A stretch of 64,000 nucleotides of DNA from an uncultured Eubacteriaceae bacterium (GCA_947167715.1 CAMVJD010000008.1:1-64000), one strand, 5' to 3'. Positions 25,287 to 35,586 are shown, counted from the stretch's first letter. Translations and numbers: made by a program. The notes: generated by a model from the letters alone, not told the origin.

Positions 25287-26444
25287 ATGAAAAAAATAAT
25301 TTTAATAATGTTTTTCTGTCTTGCTTTTGCGGGCTGTGCAAAAAAGGATGAGACCCCGCCTGCACATGAAATACAAACGGCTGTTGCAGCTACTGTGGAG
25401 GAAACCTCGGAGACGACTACAATTGATGAGATAGCATCGCAAATAGACGAAATGAGTCTTGAAGATAAGGTAGGGCAGATGTTTATTATTGATTTTGGCA
25501 ATATGGATACAAGCTTTGTTGTTCATTCATCAAGCGGAGAGCTTGATATTAAGCAGCATAATGTTGGCGGCTTTATCCTTTTTGCCGAAGATATAAAGGG
25601 CGTAGAGCCTGTAAAAGAATTAACGGCGGAGCTTAAGAAAATAAGCAAAATACCGCCGTTTATTTCGGTAGATGAGGAGGGCGGTGTCGTAAGCCGCATA
25701 GGAGACTCCGGTGCAGTAGCGGATTATTGTATACCCTCGGCACGCAATATGGCAAACAACGGAACTGTTGAGGAAAACTACACTAAAATAGCAAAAACGC
25801 TTAAGTCAATGGGCTTTAATATGGACTTTGCACCCGATGCCGATGTGGATACCAACCCCGATAACCCTATAATCGGCAACAGAGCGTTTTCCTCGGATGC
25901 GGATATTACCGCACAAAATGTTTTAATAGCGTTAAATGCATTAAGGGATAACGGTGTTATACCTGTTATCAAGCATTTTCCCGGCCATGGAGATACCGAG
26001 ACCGACAGCCATAAGGGTACTGCAATTATCCCGCACGACAGACAAAGGCTGGACAGCGTTGAGCTGGTGCCGTTTAAAAAAGCAATAGAAAACAAAGCTC
26101 CCGTTATAATGGCAGGACATATAAAGGTGCCGGCTATAAGTGATACCGACAGGCCCGCAACGCTTGACCCCAATATTATAACAGGGCTTTTGCGCACGGA
26201 GCTTGGCTATGACGGTGTTGTTATGACCGATGCTATGAATATGGGCGCGGTTACACAATACGGTTCGGCCGAAAGTATAAAGGCGGCCGTAAATGCTGGT
26301 GTGGATATAATACTTGTGCCAACGGATGTTAAAGAAGCTTATGATACCGTTGTAAATATGGTAAAAAACGGTGAAATAAGCGAAAACAGGATAGATACAT
26401 CAGTTTATAGGATATTATTATTAAAAAAGGAGATTGGAGAATAA
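25287..26444 (+). CDS. NagZ-like glycoside hydrolase family 3 lipoprotein
   Basis: A 385-aa lipoprotein, probably anchored outside the membrane (lipobox LAFAGC, Cys17). GH3 N-terminal domain about 55-385 with the beta-N-acetylhexosaminidase hallmark KHFPGHGDTETDSH and the catalytic Asp in VVMTDAMNMG; no second GH3 domain. Family members release N-acetylglucosamine from peptidoglycan fragments or glycans. The start lies only 4 nt after the aminotransferase stop. Downstream, a secreted LRR gene starts 5 nt after its stop. This places wall-glycan turnover beside surface display. Confidence 0.9.
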   Translation: MKKIILIMFFCLAFAGCAKKDETPPAHEIQTAVAATVEETSETTTIDEIASQIDEMSLEDKVGQMFIIDFGNMDTSFVVHSSSGELDIKQHNVGGFILFAEDIKGVEPVKELTAELKKISKIPPFISVDEEGGVVSRIGDSGAVADYCIPSARNMANNGTVEENYTKIAKTLKSMGFNMDFAPDADVDTNPDNPIIGNRAFSSDADITAQNVLIALNALRDNGVIPVIKHFPGHGDTETDSHKGTAIIPHDRQRLDSVELVPFKKAIENKAPVIMAGHIKVPAISDTDRPATLDPNIITGLLRTELGYDGVVMTDAMNMGAVTQYGSAESIKAAVNAGVDIILVPTDVKEAYDTVVNMVKNGEISENRIDTSVYRILLLKKEIGE

Positions 26445-26448
26445 AAAA

Positions 26449-29115
26449 ATGAAAAGATATTTAGCTGTTATTATGATCGCTGCTGTATTTGCGGGCAGCT
26501 TTATTTGTGAGCAAACATCGGTATATGCCGAGCCGGAGATCATAACCGTTGTTACCGGGCAAAATGCCGACAAGTTTTTGGGCTTTACGCTTAACGAGGA
26601 CGGCGTATCCTATACGATAACATCATGCGATGCCTCGGTAGTAAGTGCGGATATTCCCGATACATACAACGGCAAAAAAATAACGGGTATAGGCAGTTCG
26701 GCGTTTGCGGGTTCGCATATTGTCAGTATAAAGCTGCCGCAATACCTGACGGATATAGGAGATAATGCCTTTGATAGCTGTACAGAGCTTAAAAGCATTA
26801 CCTTGCCCGATTCGGTTGAAAATATAGGAAACAGAGCCTTTGCTAATATGACGGGTCTTACCGAGATAGTGCTGCCCAAAAACGCAAAAAATCTTGGTAT
26901 GGTATTATTTTACAAATGTACAGCACTTGAAAAGGTGACTGTGGGCGAAGCGCTTGAAAATTTTGACCTTAGTTCGTTTGCGGGCTGTACAGCAAAACAA
27001 ATAAATGTGGATGAAAACAATGCGGTTTATTTTTCTTATGACGGTATAGTTTATAACAAAAAAACAAAGGAGTCGGTATTCTGTTCCAAAAGCTATGAGG
27101 GAAATGTTACCATACCCAATGGGATAGTCAGGATCTCGGGTTATACTTTTTCGGGCATAACGGGCATTACGGGCGTTAGTTTTCCCGATACGCTGACGGA
27201 TATTGAGGGCTTCGCATTTAAGGACTGCACGGCACTTACCGAACTGACCCTGCCGCAGGGGCTTAAAAGCATAGGTGATTGTGCCTTTAAAGGCTGCAGC
27301 GCGCTTAATACGGTCAATTTTAACAACGCTCTTGAAACCGTCGGGGCAAATGTATTTGAGGACTGCATAAAGCTTACGGATGCGGAGCTGCCAAACAGTA
27401 TCACGCAAATTGGCAGCGAGTCGTTTTCGGGTTGTTATTCGCTTGCAGCGGTCAAGCTTCCCACGGGACTTACATCAATAAGCAGCGGGCTTTTCCAAGA
27501 TTGCCGAGCCCTTAAAAGCATAGATATACCCGCTTCGGTCAAAAATATCGGTGAAAATGCTTTTAATAACTGTACGGAACTTGAAAGCGTCGATCTGCAC
27601 GAGGGCTTGACGGAAATAGGCGCAAATGCCTTTTGTTACTGCTATGAGCTTAAGGAGCTGACCATACCGTCCTCCGTAAAAACAATAGGCGCAAAAGCTT
27701 TTTATAATTGCAATAGAATAAACAGCCTTACGTTAAACGAGGGGCTTGAAACGGTCGGCGCAGATGCGTTTAGCGGCTGCGGCGGCGTAAAGGCACTTAT
27801 AATACCCGACAGCCTTTCAAATATCGGTGACAATGCCTTTTATAGCATGACAGCACTTGAAAGGCTGCATATTGGCAAAAACGTAAAAAATGTGGATAAA
27901 AAATTGTTGGCTTCCAAAAAGATAACATTGCTTACGGTTTCGGATGAAAACCCATATTATTCCGTTTTGGACAATATTTTATATAATAAGACAAAAACAC
28001 AGCTTATAAATGCCGTTGCGGCAAAGGGAAGCATTACTGTGCCGGAGGGCGTTGTTACGATAATGGGATCGGCGTTTTTCGGCAATTCGGCGCTTACGGA
28101 TATCTCTTTTCCGTCAAGCCTTGAATATATAGATGATGAAGCATTCAGAAACTGTAATAACATAACAAAGATAGTTTTACCTGACGGTCTTAAGCATATT
28201 GGCAGCAATGCTTTTAACGCCTGTGAAAAAATAACGGAAATTATCGTACCCGACAGCGTAATATATGTTGGCGACGATGCGTTTTCAAACTGCTACAGTC
28301 TGAAAAAGGCTGTGCTTCCCAAAAATATGACTGCTCTGCCGAACGGTTGTTTTTCAAAATGCATTGACCTTGTGGATCTGACCCTGCCAAATGGGCTTAA
28401 AAGCATAGGAAATCGTGCGCTTGCCGATACGGATCTGGAAAGCATTTATTTGCCGGATAGTGTGGAAACTATTGGAGAGGGCTGCTTTAACGGCTGCAAT
28501 TCGTTAAAGACGGTCAAGCTTCCGGAGCGACTTAAGGAGATACCCGAAAGTGCATTTTACGGCTGCTTTGATCTTGTAAGCATATATTTACCCTCATCTA
28601 TCGAAAGGATAGGGTCAAATGCTTTTAATACCTGTACCGATCTGGAGACTGTGATATTACCCGACGGTGTGACAGAGCTTGAAAAAAATATATTTTACAG
28701 ATGCTTAAATTTAAAGACCGTTGTTATACCCGCAAGCGTAAAAAAAATAGATGCCGAGGCATTTCAGGGCTGCGATAATATAAAGGATATCTATTTTGTC
28801 GGTGATGCCCCCGAATTACCAACGGTAAGAAGATACAGCTACAAAACATATCAAATGGAAACGATGCATGCGTTTTATGACTGCTCGGATAAGGCTGTTG
28901 TACATTACGACATTGCCGCAAACGGCTTTGACGGAGACACCTTCGGCGAATGCCGTGCCGTTGCGGAGACAGCTGTTAACACAAAGCCAAATGCAAAAAT
29001 TATACTTGAGTATTTGACCGGTGTTAGAGCGTTAGACGAAATATCGGTAAAACAAGCCGATAAGGACGGCAGCGGCATTACAGATATTGCAGATGTTATT
29101 GCAATTTTAAATTAA
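26449..29115 (+). CDS. secreted BspA-type leucine-rich-repeat protein with half dockerin
   Basis: An 888-aa exported protein. Signal peptide about 1-27 (ends VYA). About 60-800 is a long run of LRR_5/BspA-type repeats of ~23 residues with the pattern LPDSVENIGNRAFANM and conserved Ala-Phe and Cys. The end has one calcium-loop repeat ADKDGSGITDIADV followed by IAILN. BspA-like proteins mediate adhesion or glycan binding, so a surface or cohesin-bound role is likely. ATG at 26449 is preferred over a TTG five codons earlier. Probably transcribed with the NagZ-like gene. Confidence 0.85.
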   Translation: MKRYLAVIMIAAVFAGSFICEQTSVYAEPEIITVVTGQNADKFLGFTLNEDGVSYTITSCDASVVSADIPDTYNGKKITGIGSSAFAGSHIVSIKLPQYLTDIGDNAFDSCTELKSITLPDSVENIGNRAFANMTGLTEIVLPKNAKNLGMVLFYKCTALEKVTVGEALENFDLSSFAGCTAKQINVDENNAVYFSYDGIVYNKKTKESVFCSKSYEGNVTIPNGIVRISGYTFSGITGITGVSFPDTLTDIEGFAFKDCTALTELTLPQGLKSIGDCAFKGCSALNTVNFNNALETVGANVFEDCIKLTDAELPNSITQIGSESFSGCYSLAAVKLPTGLTSISSGLFQDCRALKSIDIPASVKNIGENAFNNCTELESVDLHEGLTEIGANAFCYCYELKELTIPSSVKTIGAKAFYNCNRINSLTLNEGLETVGADAFSGCGGVKALIIPDSLSNIGDNAFYSMTALERLHIGKNVKNVDKKLLASKKITLLTVSDENPYYSVLDNILYNKTKTQLINAVAAKGSITVPEGVVTIMGSAFFGNSALTDISFPSSLEYIDDEAFRNCNNITKIVLPDGLKHIGSNAFNACEKITEIIVPDSVIYVGDDAFSNCYSLKKAVLPKNMTALPNGCFSKCIDLVDLTLPNGLKSIGNRALADTDLESIYLPDSVETIGEGCFNGCNSLKTVKLPERLKEIPESAFYGCFDLVSIYLPSSIERIGSNAFNTCTDLETVILPDGVTELEKNIFYRCLNLKTVVIPASVKKIDAEAFQGCDNIKDIYFVGDAPELPTVRRYSYKTYQMETMHAFYDCSDKAVVHYDIAANGFDGDTFGECRAVAETAVNTKPNAKIILEYLTGVRALDEISVKQADKDGSGITDIADVIAILN

Positions 29116-29127
29116 TTATGTTATAAT
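29099..29127 (+). promoter_or_regulatory. promoter of the acetylesterase-SLH gene
   Basis: TTGCAA (29099-29104), 17-bp spacer, TATAAT (29122-29127). It overlaps the last codons of the LRR gene, so the esterase at 29186 can be transcribed separately. Confidence 0.75.
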
Positions 29128-29185
29128 GTTTATATATGGGATATATGTCCCTTTTATAAAAATAATTTCTATGGAGGATATACAA

Positions 29186-30448
29186 ATGAAAAGATTTATG
29201 GCAACTTTGCTGACGGGTATTATTGCATTTTCGGCGCTTAATGTGCCTGCAGCGGCAGATACCGTCGATGTATTTATTGCAGGTGATTCAACTGCGTGTG
29301 AATACGGTAAGGATGAAAAATATGCGCTTCCCCGCGCAGGCTGGGGTATGTACCTTGGCAAGTATGCAAAGGATGTAAATGTTACGGATTATGCGCTTTC
29401 GGGCAGAAGCTCAAAAAGCTTTACAACAGAGGATAACTACTACAAGCTTATGCGTGATGTGGGCGAGGGTGACTATGTTATTATCCAGTTTGGCCATAAC
29501 GATGCTAAAAATTCAAGTGACGAGGATAAGGAGCTTCGCTATACGGATCCCAAGGGCGACAAGGATACAGAGGGCAGCTTTAAAAACAGCCTTTACAAAA
29601 ACTATATCCTTCCCGTTCAGGAAAAGGGTGCAACACCTATTCTTTTAACACCTATTTCCAGAAGAAACTTTGAAGATAACGGCAAAGTAAAGGATTCGCA
29701 CGGCCTTTATGACGATGCTGTAAGAGAGCTTGCAGATGAGCTTGGTATTACATATATTGATATGACAAAGATAACAGAGGATATTTACAACAAAGTCGGA
29801 GAAAACGGCGCAATGTATTATCACGCTATCTATAATGACAGAGAAAAGGGTAAAAACGGTATCGACAATACGCACCTTAACCATTGGGGCGGTGAAAAGA
29901 TAGCTTATTTAACAGCATCGGAGCTTGCAAAGGCCGGCGTATTTGAGCTTTCGGGTCAGTATGACGATTCTGCCTTGACAAGGGGCGAATTTACACAGGC
30001 GCTTGTTCGTGTGCTTCAGCTTGAAAATGCCGATGCAAAGGATAATTTTTCTGATGTAAATACCGATGCCGAATATGCGGAGTCGGTTGCTGTTGCAAAG
30101 GCCTTCGGTATTGTGCTTGGTGATGAAAAGGCTGTATTTAACGGCGAAAGGACTGTTACCTCCGCAGAAATGCTGCTTATGCTTGAAAGAGGTTTAAAGG
30201 CGTGCGGCGCTGAAATGCCCGAAAATATCGGCACAACAATGGACGAGCATGTTAAAAATGCAGTAAGCAATCTTAAATCTCTTGGCCTTGACGAAAAGGA
30301 AAAGGTAAATCTTACATCACAGGATTGCTATGCTATCCTTACAGATGCTTTTAACGAAGTTACCGAGTTAAAGAGCCTTCAGGCCGAGAAAGAACAGTCA
30401 CTTGACGAAATAGAGGCTACGGAAAACGTAGTTATCGATAAAAAATAA
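29186..30448 (+). CDS. rhamnogalacturonan acetylesterase-type SGNH hydrolase with SLH-like tail
   Basis: A 420-aa exported enzyme. Signal peptide about 1-23. SGNH hydrolase about 25-250 in the CE12 style: GDSTACEYG (block I Ser), GRSSKS, FGHNDAKN, and the Asp-His pair in DNTHLNHWGG. Residues about 265-400 resemble S-layer-homology modules, with FSDV and AKAFGIVLGD and an ERTVTSAEM pattern, which would fix it to the cell wall. Such enzymes deacetylate pectin side chains. ATG at 29186 follows GGAGG. Own promoter. Catalytic assignment is by motif only. Confidence 0.87.
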   Translation: MKRFMATLLTGIIAFSALNVPAAADTVDVFIAGDSTACEYGKDEKYALPRAGWGMYLGKYAKDVNVTDYALSGRSSKSFTTEDNYYKLMRDVGEGDYVIIQFGHNDAKNSSDEDKELRYTDPKGDKDTEGSFKNSLYKNYILPVQEKGATPILLTPISRRNFEDNGKVKDSHGLYDDAVRELADELGITYIDMTKITEDIYNKVGENGAMYYHAIYNDREKGKNGIDNTHLNHWGGEKIAYLTASELAKAGVFELSGQYDDSALTRGEFTQALVRVLQLENADAKDNFSDVNTDAEYAESVAVAKAFGIVLGDEKAVFNGERTVTSAEMLLMLERGLKACGAEMPENIGTTMDEHVKNAVSNLKSLGLDEKEKVNLTSQDCYAILTDAFNEVTELKSLQAEKEQSLDEIEATENVVIDKK

Positions 30449-30464
30449 TTGCAATAAATAAAAA

Positions 30465-30497
30465 GGGGCTGTCGCTAATGCGGCAGCCTCGTTTTTT
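30465..30497. terminator. bidirectional terminator
   Basis: GGGGCTGTCGC (30465-30475) pairs with GCGGCAGCCTC (30480-30490) over a 4-nt loop. T-runs lie on both sides (TTTTTT after it on the plus strand; TTTTTATT on the minus strand), between the convergent esterase and LRR genes. Confidence 0.85.
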
Positions 30498-31953
30498 ATA
30501 AGTTTTTTAAAATTTGTATCGTATCTCGTACATCAAACATACTGTCTTCATTTACATCTGCGGAAGTTATACAAAACAGATCGTCTGTTTTAAGACAGCC
30601 GGCAGCATATCTTAAAGCAAGCTTTGCATCTTTTTTATCCTTTTTTCCGTCAAGATCTACATCATATCTCATCAATGCCTTGGTAAATGAACTATCGCAG
30701 TATTTTACTATTTTAATATAATTTTCGGGATAATCACGTTTAAAAATATAAATAGGATAACTGCTTATGCTTTCAACGTCTATACCGTCTTCAAACAATG
30801 TGTAATTTGATGCAAAGAATTTAAGGTCGGAAATACCGCTGCCGTTGTTTGATTTAGTTACTAAAAGCAGCGGAATGGACGGAGAAAACCCGTTTTGCGC
30901 CTCGTCGTTCAATGCGTTATAGGTGTTTTCGCTTATAACGGCTTCCTTAAGCATATTACAGTTTAAAAATGCAGAGGCCTCAAGTGTGGTCAAGCTTTCC
31001 GGCAGTTTTATTGTTTTAAGCAGTGAACAATCGGAAAATGCCGATGATTTTATAACCGATACGCTGTCTGGAATATCAATTTTTTCAAGCTTTTCACATT
31101 GCCCGAATGCATTTACGCCTATAGTTTTTACAGAGTCGGGGAGTGAAACGCTTTCAAGACTTGTACAGCCGTAAAATAGAAATTTGCCAAGTGCTGTTAT
31201 CCCGGACGGCACAGAAACGCTTTTTAAGGACGAACAGCCGTTAAATGCATATTCGCCAAGATATGTTACCGCAGCGGGAATATTAATGCTTTTAAGCGAT
31301 GTACAGCCGTCAAATGCATTGGCGGATATTTGGGTAACTTTATTCATACCGCTTACGCTTTCAAGCGAAACACAGTTTTGAAATGCACTCTTGCCGATAA
31401 AAGTGGTTTTATCGGGAATATTTATTGTTTTAAGCTTTTTGCAGTTTAAAAATGTACTTCCGAGTATATCCTTAACATTTGGCGGTATATTGATACTTTC
31501 AAGGCTTGTACAGCCCTCAAAGCAGGCGCCGCTGTAATTTGCGCCGATATACGACAAAGTATCAGGAAGTATAACTGTTTTTAAGGCTTTGCAGCCGTTA
31601 AATGCGTAGCCCTCTATCTTTGTCATATTGGCTGTTATCTCGACGCTTTCAAGGGCAGTATATTTTAAAAAGCAGCTATTTTTAATAATTTTGGAATTGC
31701 CTGTGATAATAAGTTTTTTTAATGCGGTTTTATCAGTGCCGACAACGGAAGAAACATTTGCTGCGGTAATGCTGTATACATCGGTTATTGTAAGCGTACC
31801 GTTTTCAAAGGTATAGCCGTCTATATCGGCAGCATATGTGTTTGCGGTAAATATATTGCATTTATCCGGCAAAACGGGTATGAGCATGGCGACAAAACAT
31901 AATGTAAGACAAACCGTATATTTTAATAATGATATTTTTGTCTTATTTTTCAT
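30496..31953 (-). CDS. secreted BspA-type LRR protein with dockerin-like tail
   Basis: A 485-aa exported protein. Signal peptide about 1-41. Residues about 90-360 are LRR_5/BspA repeats such as LPDTLSYIGANYSG and IPDKTTFIGKSAFQN. The C-terminus has two calcium-binding segments, DVDLDGKKDKKDAK and ADVNEDSMFDVRDT, like a degenerate type I dockerin. Its start follows AAGGAG. The nifJ terminator stands just upstream, and I see no good promoter between, so its transcription is unclear. Convergent with the esterase gene. Confidence 0.86.
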   Translation of the reverse strand: MKNKTKISLLKYTVCLTLCFVAMLIPVLPDKCNIFTANTYAADIDGYTFENGTLTITDVYSITAANVSSVVGTDKTALKKLIITGNSKIIKNSCFLKYTALESVEITANMTKIEGYAFNGCKALKTVILPDTLSYIGANYSGACFEGCTSLESINIPPNVKDILGSTFLNCKKLKTINIPDKTTFIGKSAFQNCVSLESVSGMNKVTQISANAFDGCTSLKSINIPAAVTYLGEYAFNGCSSLKSVSVPSGITALGKFLFYGCTSLESVSLPDSVKTIGVNAFGQCEKLEKIDIPDSVSVIKSSAFSDCSLLKTIKLPESLTTLEASAFLNCNMLKEAVISENTYNALNDEAQNGFSPSIPLLLVTKSNNGSGISDLKFFASNYTLFEDGIDVESISSYPIYIFKRDYPENYIKIVKYCDSSFTKALMRYDVDLDGKKDKKDAKLALRYAAGCLKTDDLFCITSADVNEDSMFDVRDTIQILKNL

Positions 31954-31975
31954 TATAAATTTCTCCTTACTAAAA

Positions 31976-32006
31976 AAGAGGCGCGGTTTTTACAACCGCG
32001 TCTCTT
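31976..32006 (-). terminator. terminator of nifJ
   Basis: AAGAGACGCGGTT pairs with AACCGCGCCTCTT on the minus strand (one mismatch), followed by TTTTTT. It sits between nifJ and the LRR gene at 30496. A weaker stem AAATTCG/CGAATTT lies just upstream (about 32025-32047). Confidence 0.8.
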
Positions 32007-32088
32007 AATGTATATATTACATACAAATTCGACAGCTGCCGAATTTAAAGTAAGCCCAACCGCTTATGCAGCCGGCGTACTTGATCTA

Positions 32089-35000
32089 TTACTTGCCTGC
32101 AAGTACCTTGTAGCCTTCAAGTCTTCTCTTTGCGTCTTCTGCACACTTATCGAAGAGTTCGTCAGCAACCTCGGGGAATGCCTTTGCAAGTGAAGCATAA
32201 CGAACCTCGCCCTTGATGAATTCCTTAAAGTCTGCTGTAGGCTCCTTGGAGTCGAGTGTGAATACCTCACCCTCGGGATTGTATCTGTAAAGCTGCCAGT
32301 AACCGCAGTCAACAGCCTTTTTAGCCTCTGTATGGAAGTTAGTTCTAAGGCCGTGGTTGATACAAGGAGCGTAAGCGATGATAAGTGAAGGACCGTGGTA
32401 AGCCTCAGCCTCTTTAAGTGCCTTCATAAGCTGTGCCTTGTCAGCGCCCATACATACCTGTGCAACATATACATAACCATAGCTCTTAGCTATCATACCA
32501 AGGTCTTTCTTGCGTACTCTCTTACCGGAAGCGGCAAATTTAGCGATAGCAGCAGTAGGAGTAGCCTTGGAAGCCTGTCCACCTGTGTTGGAGTAAACCT
32601 CTGTATCGAATACGAATACATTTACATCTTCGCCGGAAGCAAGAACGTGGTCTACGCCGCCGAAACCGATATCGTAAGCCCAACCGTCACCACCGAAGAT
32701 CCACTGGCTCTTCTTAACAAGCATATCCTTGTGAGCAAGGATGTAATCGCGGTTAGCGCACTCGCCCTCGCAGTGAGCGTTTTCAAGCTCTTCAACAAGC
32801 TTAGCGGATGTAGCCTTGGAAGCCTCGCCGTCAAACATTGTGTCAAGCCAAGCCTGAGCAGCTGCCTTGATAGATTCGGACTTGCCGTTTGCAATTACGT
32901 CCTTAACAACCTCTGCAAGCTTTTCTCTCTGCTGCTTAACACCTGTGTACATACCGTAACCAAACTCTGCATTATCCTCAAACAGTGAGTTACACCAAGC
33001 AGGACCCTGACCCTTTTCGTTTGTTGTATAAGGTGTTGAAGGTGCGGAACCACCCCAGATAGAAGAACAGCCTGTAGCGTTTGCTATGTACATTCTGTCG
33101 CCGTAAAGCTGAGTGATAAGTCTTGCATAAGCTGTTTCTGCACAGCCGCCGCAGGAACCGGAGAATTCAAGGTAAGGAAGCTCGAATTGAGAACCCTTTA
33201 CGCTGTACTTGTCTTCGGGATTTTCCTTGCGAGGAAGCTTAACTGCATAGTCCCAAGCCTCGACCTGATCTCTTGCGTCGTCGATAGGAACAAGCTTAAG
33301 CGGATCGCTCTTGCCTGCAAGAGGACAGCTTGCGATACAGTTGCCGCAGCCTGTACAGTCCATAATGTCAACCTGCATTACATACTTGTAGCCTGCTTCC
33401 TTGCCCTTGCCGTCTACAGCCTTTAAGGAAGCGGGAGCTGCCTTTGCTTCGTCCTCTGTTAAAAGGAAAGGTCTGATACAAGCGTGCGGACAAACAAATG
33501 CACACTGGTTACACTGGATACATGTAGAAGGATCCCAAACAGGAACATTGATAGCGATACCGCGCTTCTCGTAAGCAGCTGTACCATGCTCGAATGTACC
33601 GTCCTCGATGCCCTTGAATGCGGAAACGGGGAGTGTATCACCCTTTTGAGCGTTCATAACATCAACGATATCTGTGATGAACTTAGGTCTGTCCTTAACC
33701 TCGACCTTTTCGTCAACTGCGTTAGCCCAGTCAGCGGGGATCTCAACCTTATGGAAGCCCTCTGCACCTGCATCAACAGCTGCATAGTTCATATTAACGA
33801 TCTTTTCGCCCTTCTTGCCGTAGGACTTAACGATAAATTCCTTCATGTACTTGATAGCGTCATCCTTGGGAATGATCTCTGTGATCATAAAGAATGCAGA
33901 CTGAAGTACCATGTTGAACTTGCTGCCAAGGCCTAACTCAGCACCGATCTTAACAGCATTGATTGTGTAGAAGTTGATATTCTTCTTAGCAAGGTCTCTC
34001 TTAACATTTGCGGGAAGGTGAGTATTAAGCTCTTCATCCGACCAGATAGTGTTAAGAAGGAAGCTGCCGCCGTCCTTAAGGTTGGATGTCATATCATACT
34101 TGTTAAGGTATGACTGCTGATGACAAGCAACGAAATCGGCTGTATCGATAAGGTAAGGTGAACGGATAGGCTTGTGACCGAATCTTAAGTGAGAATTGGT
34201 GATACCGCCCGACTTCTTTGAGTCATAAGCGAAGTAAGCCTGTGCATACATATCTGTATGGTCACCGATAATTTTGATAGAGTTTTTGTTAGCACCTACT
34301 GTACCGTCGGAACCAAGACCCCAGAATAAGCAGTTCTTGGTACCCTCGGGAGTAACGTCAACAACCTCGCCGCGCTCGAGCGAAAGGTTTGTAACATCGT
34401 CGTTGATAGCAAGTGTAAAGGGATTCTTGGGCTGTGCAGCGTCAAGATTCTTGTAAACAGCGATGATGTCCGCAGGTGTAGTATCCTTTGAACCAAGACC
34501 GAAGCGGCCGCCGATGATCTCGGGCTTTCTGTCGCTGTGGAAGAATGCTGTACAAACATCCTGATATAAAGGCTCGCCAAGTGAACCGGGTTCCTTTGTT
34601 CTGTCAAGAACAGCGATCTTCTTAACAGTTGCGGGGATAGCCTCAAGAAGCTTTTCGGGAACAAAAGGTCTGAAAAGATGTACGTTTACAAGACCAACCT
34701 TCTCGCCCTTTGCTGCAAGATAGTCGATAGTGCCGGCGATAGTATCGCAGATAGAGCCCATTGCAACAATGACCTTTTCTGCATCGGGAGCACCGTAGTA
34801 GTTAAATAACTTGTAATCTCTGCCTGTAAGTTTGCTGATTTCTGCCATATATTCTTCAACAACAGCGGGAGTTGCATCGTAGTAAGGATTGCAAGCCTCG
34901 CGAGCCTGGAAGAAGATATCGGGGTTCTGTGCAGTACCGCGTGTGCAGGGATGTTCGGGGTTAAGAGCGTGTTCCTTGAACTCCTTAACCTTGTCCATAT

Positions 35001-35586
35001 CAACTAATTTAGCAAGATCCTCATAATCAAGAACCTCGATTTTCTGAATTTCGTGAGAAGTACGGAAACCATCGAAGAAGTGAAGGAAGGGAACCTTAGC
35101 CTTGATAGTTGAAAGATGAGCAACAGCACCAAGATCCATAACTTCCTGTACGCTTGATGAAGCAAGCATTGCAAAACCTGTCTGACGACAAGCCATAACG
35201 TCGGAGTGGTCACCGAAGATGTTAAGCGCGTGGCTTGCAACACAACGAGCACTTACATGAAGTACGCAGGGAAGTAATTCACCTGCAATTTTGTACATAT
35301 TTGGGATCATAAGAAGAAGACCCTGTGATGCTGTGTAAGTCGTTGTTAAAGCACCCGATGCAAGAGAACCGTGAACGGTACCTGCGGCACCTGCCTCGGA
35401 CTGCATCTCTACAACCTTAACTGTCTGACCGAAAATGTTTTTCTTACCTCTGGCAGCCCATTCATCAACGTGCTCTGCCATAGGTGAGGACGGTGTTATA
35501 GGGTAAATGCCGGCAACTTCCGTAAAAGCGTAGGAAATTTCAGCAGCAGCCTGATTACCATCCATGGTTTTCATAACCTTTGACAT
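32089..35586 (-). CDS. nifJ: pyruvate:ferredoxin (flavodoxin) oxidoreductase
   Basis: Oxidises pyruvate to acetyl-CoA and CO2 while reducing ferredoxin, the main anaerobic pyruvate route. The single chain of 1165 aa has all domains of homodimeric PFOR. Thiamine-diphosphate region has the GDGWAYDIGFGG motif, the two 4Fe-4S ferredoxin clusters are CIQCNQCAFVCPH and CTGCGNCIASCP, and CGGCAE holds a ligand of the third cluster. ATG at 35586 follows AAGGAGG at 8 nt; the frame upstream (35646) lacks a ribosome site. Own promoter, terminator at 31976-32006. Core energy gene. Confidence 0.97.
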   Translation of the reverse strand: MSKVMKTMDGNQAAAEISYAFTEVAGIYPITPSSPMAEHVDEWAARGKKNIFGQTVKVVEMQSEAGAAGTVHGSLASGALTTTYTASQGLLLMIPNMYKIAGELLPCVLHVSARCVASHALNIFGDHSDVMACRQTGFAMLASSSVQEVMDLGAVAHLSTIKAKVPFLHFFDGFRTSHEIQKIEVLDYEDLAKLVDMDKVKEFKEHALNPEHPCTRGTAQNPDIFFQAREACNPYYDATPAVVEEYMAEISKLTGRDYKLFNYYGAPDAEKVIVAMGSICDTIAGTIDYLAAKGEKVGLVNVHLFRPFVPEKLLEAIPATVKKIAVLDRTKEPGSLGEPLYQDVCTAFFHSDRKPEIIGGRFGLGSKDTTPADIIAVYKNLDAAQPKNPFTLAINDDVTNLSLERGEVVDVTPEGTKNCLFWGLGSDGTVGANKNSIKIIGDHTDMYAQAYFAYDSKKSGGITNSHLRFGHKPIRSPYLIDTADFVACHQQSYLNKYDMTSNLKDGGSFLLNTIWSDEELNTHLPANVKRDLAKKNINFYTINAVKIGAELGLGSKFNMVLQSAFFMITEIIPKDDAIKYMKEFIVKSYGKKGEKIVNMNYAAVDAGAEGFHKVEIPADWANAVDEKVEVKDRPKFITDIVDVMNAQKGDTLPVSAFKGIEDGTFEHGTAAYEKRGIAINVPVWDPSTCIQCNQCAFVCPHACIRPFLLTEDEAKAAPASLKAVDGKGKEAGYKYVMQVDIMDCTGCGNCIASCPLAGKSDPLKLVPIDDARDQVEAWDYAVKLPRKENPEDKYSVKGSQFELPYLEFSGSCGGCAETAYARLITQLYGDRMYIANATGCSSIWGGSAPSTPYTTNEKGQGPAWCNSLFEDNAEFGYGMYTGVKQQREKLAEVVKDVIANGKSESIKAAAQAWLDTMFDGEASKATSAKLVEELENAHCEGECANRDYILAHKDMLVKKSQWIFGGDGWAYDIGFGGVDHVLASGEDVNVFVFDTEVYSNTGGQASKATPTAAIAKFAASGKRVRKKDLGMIAKSYGYVYVAQVCMGADKAQLMKALKEAEAYHGPSLIIAYAPCINHGLRTNFHTEAKKAVDCGYWQLYRYNPEGEVFTLDSKEPTADFKEFIKGEVRYASLAKAFPEVADELFDKCAEDAKRRLEGYKVLAGK

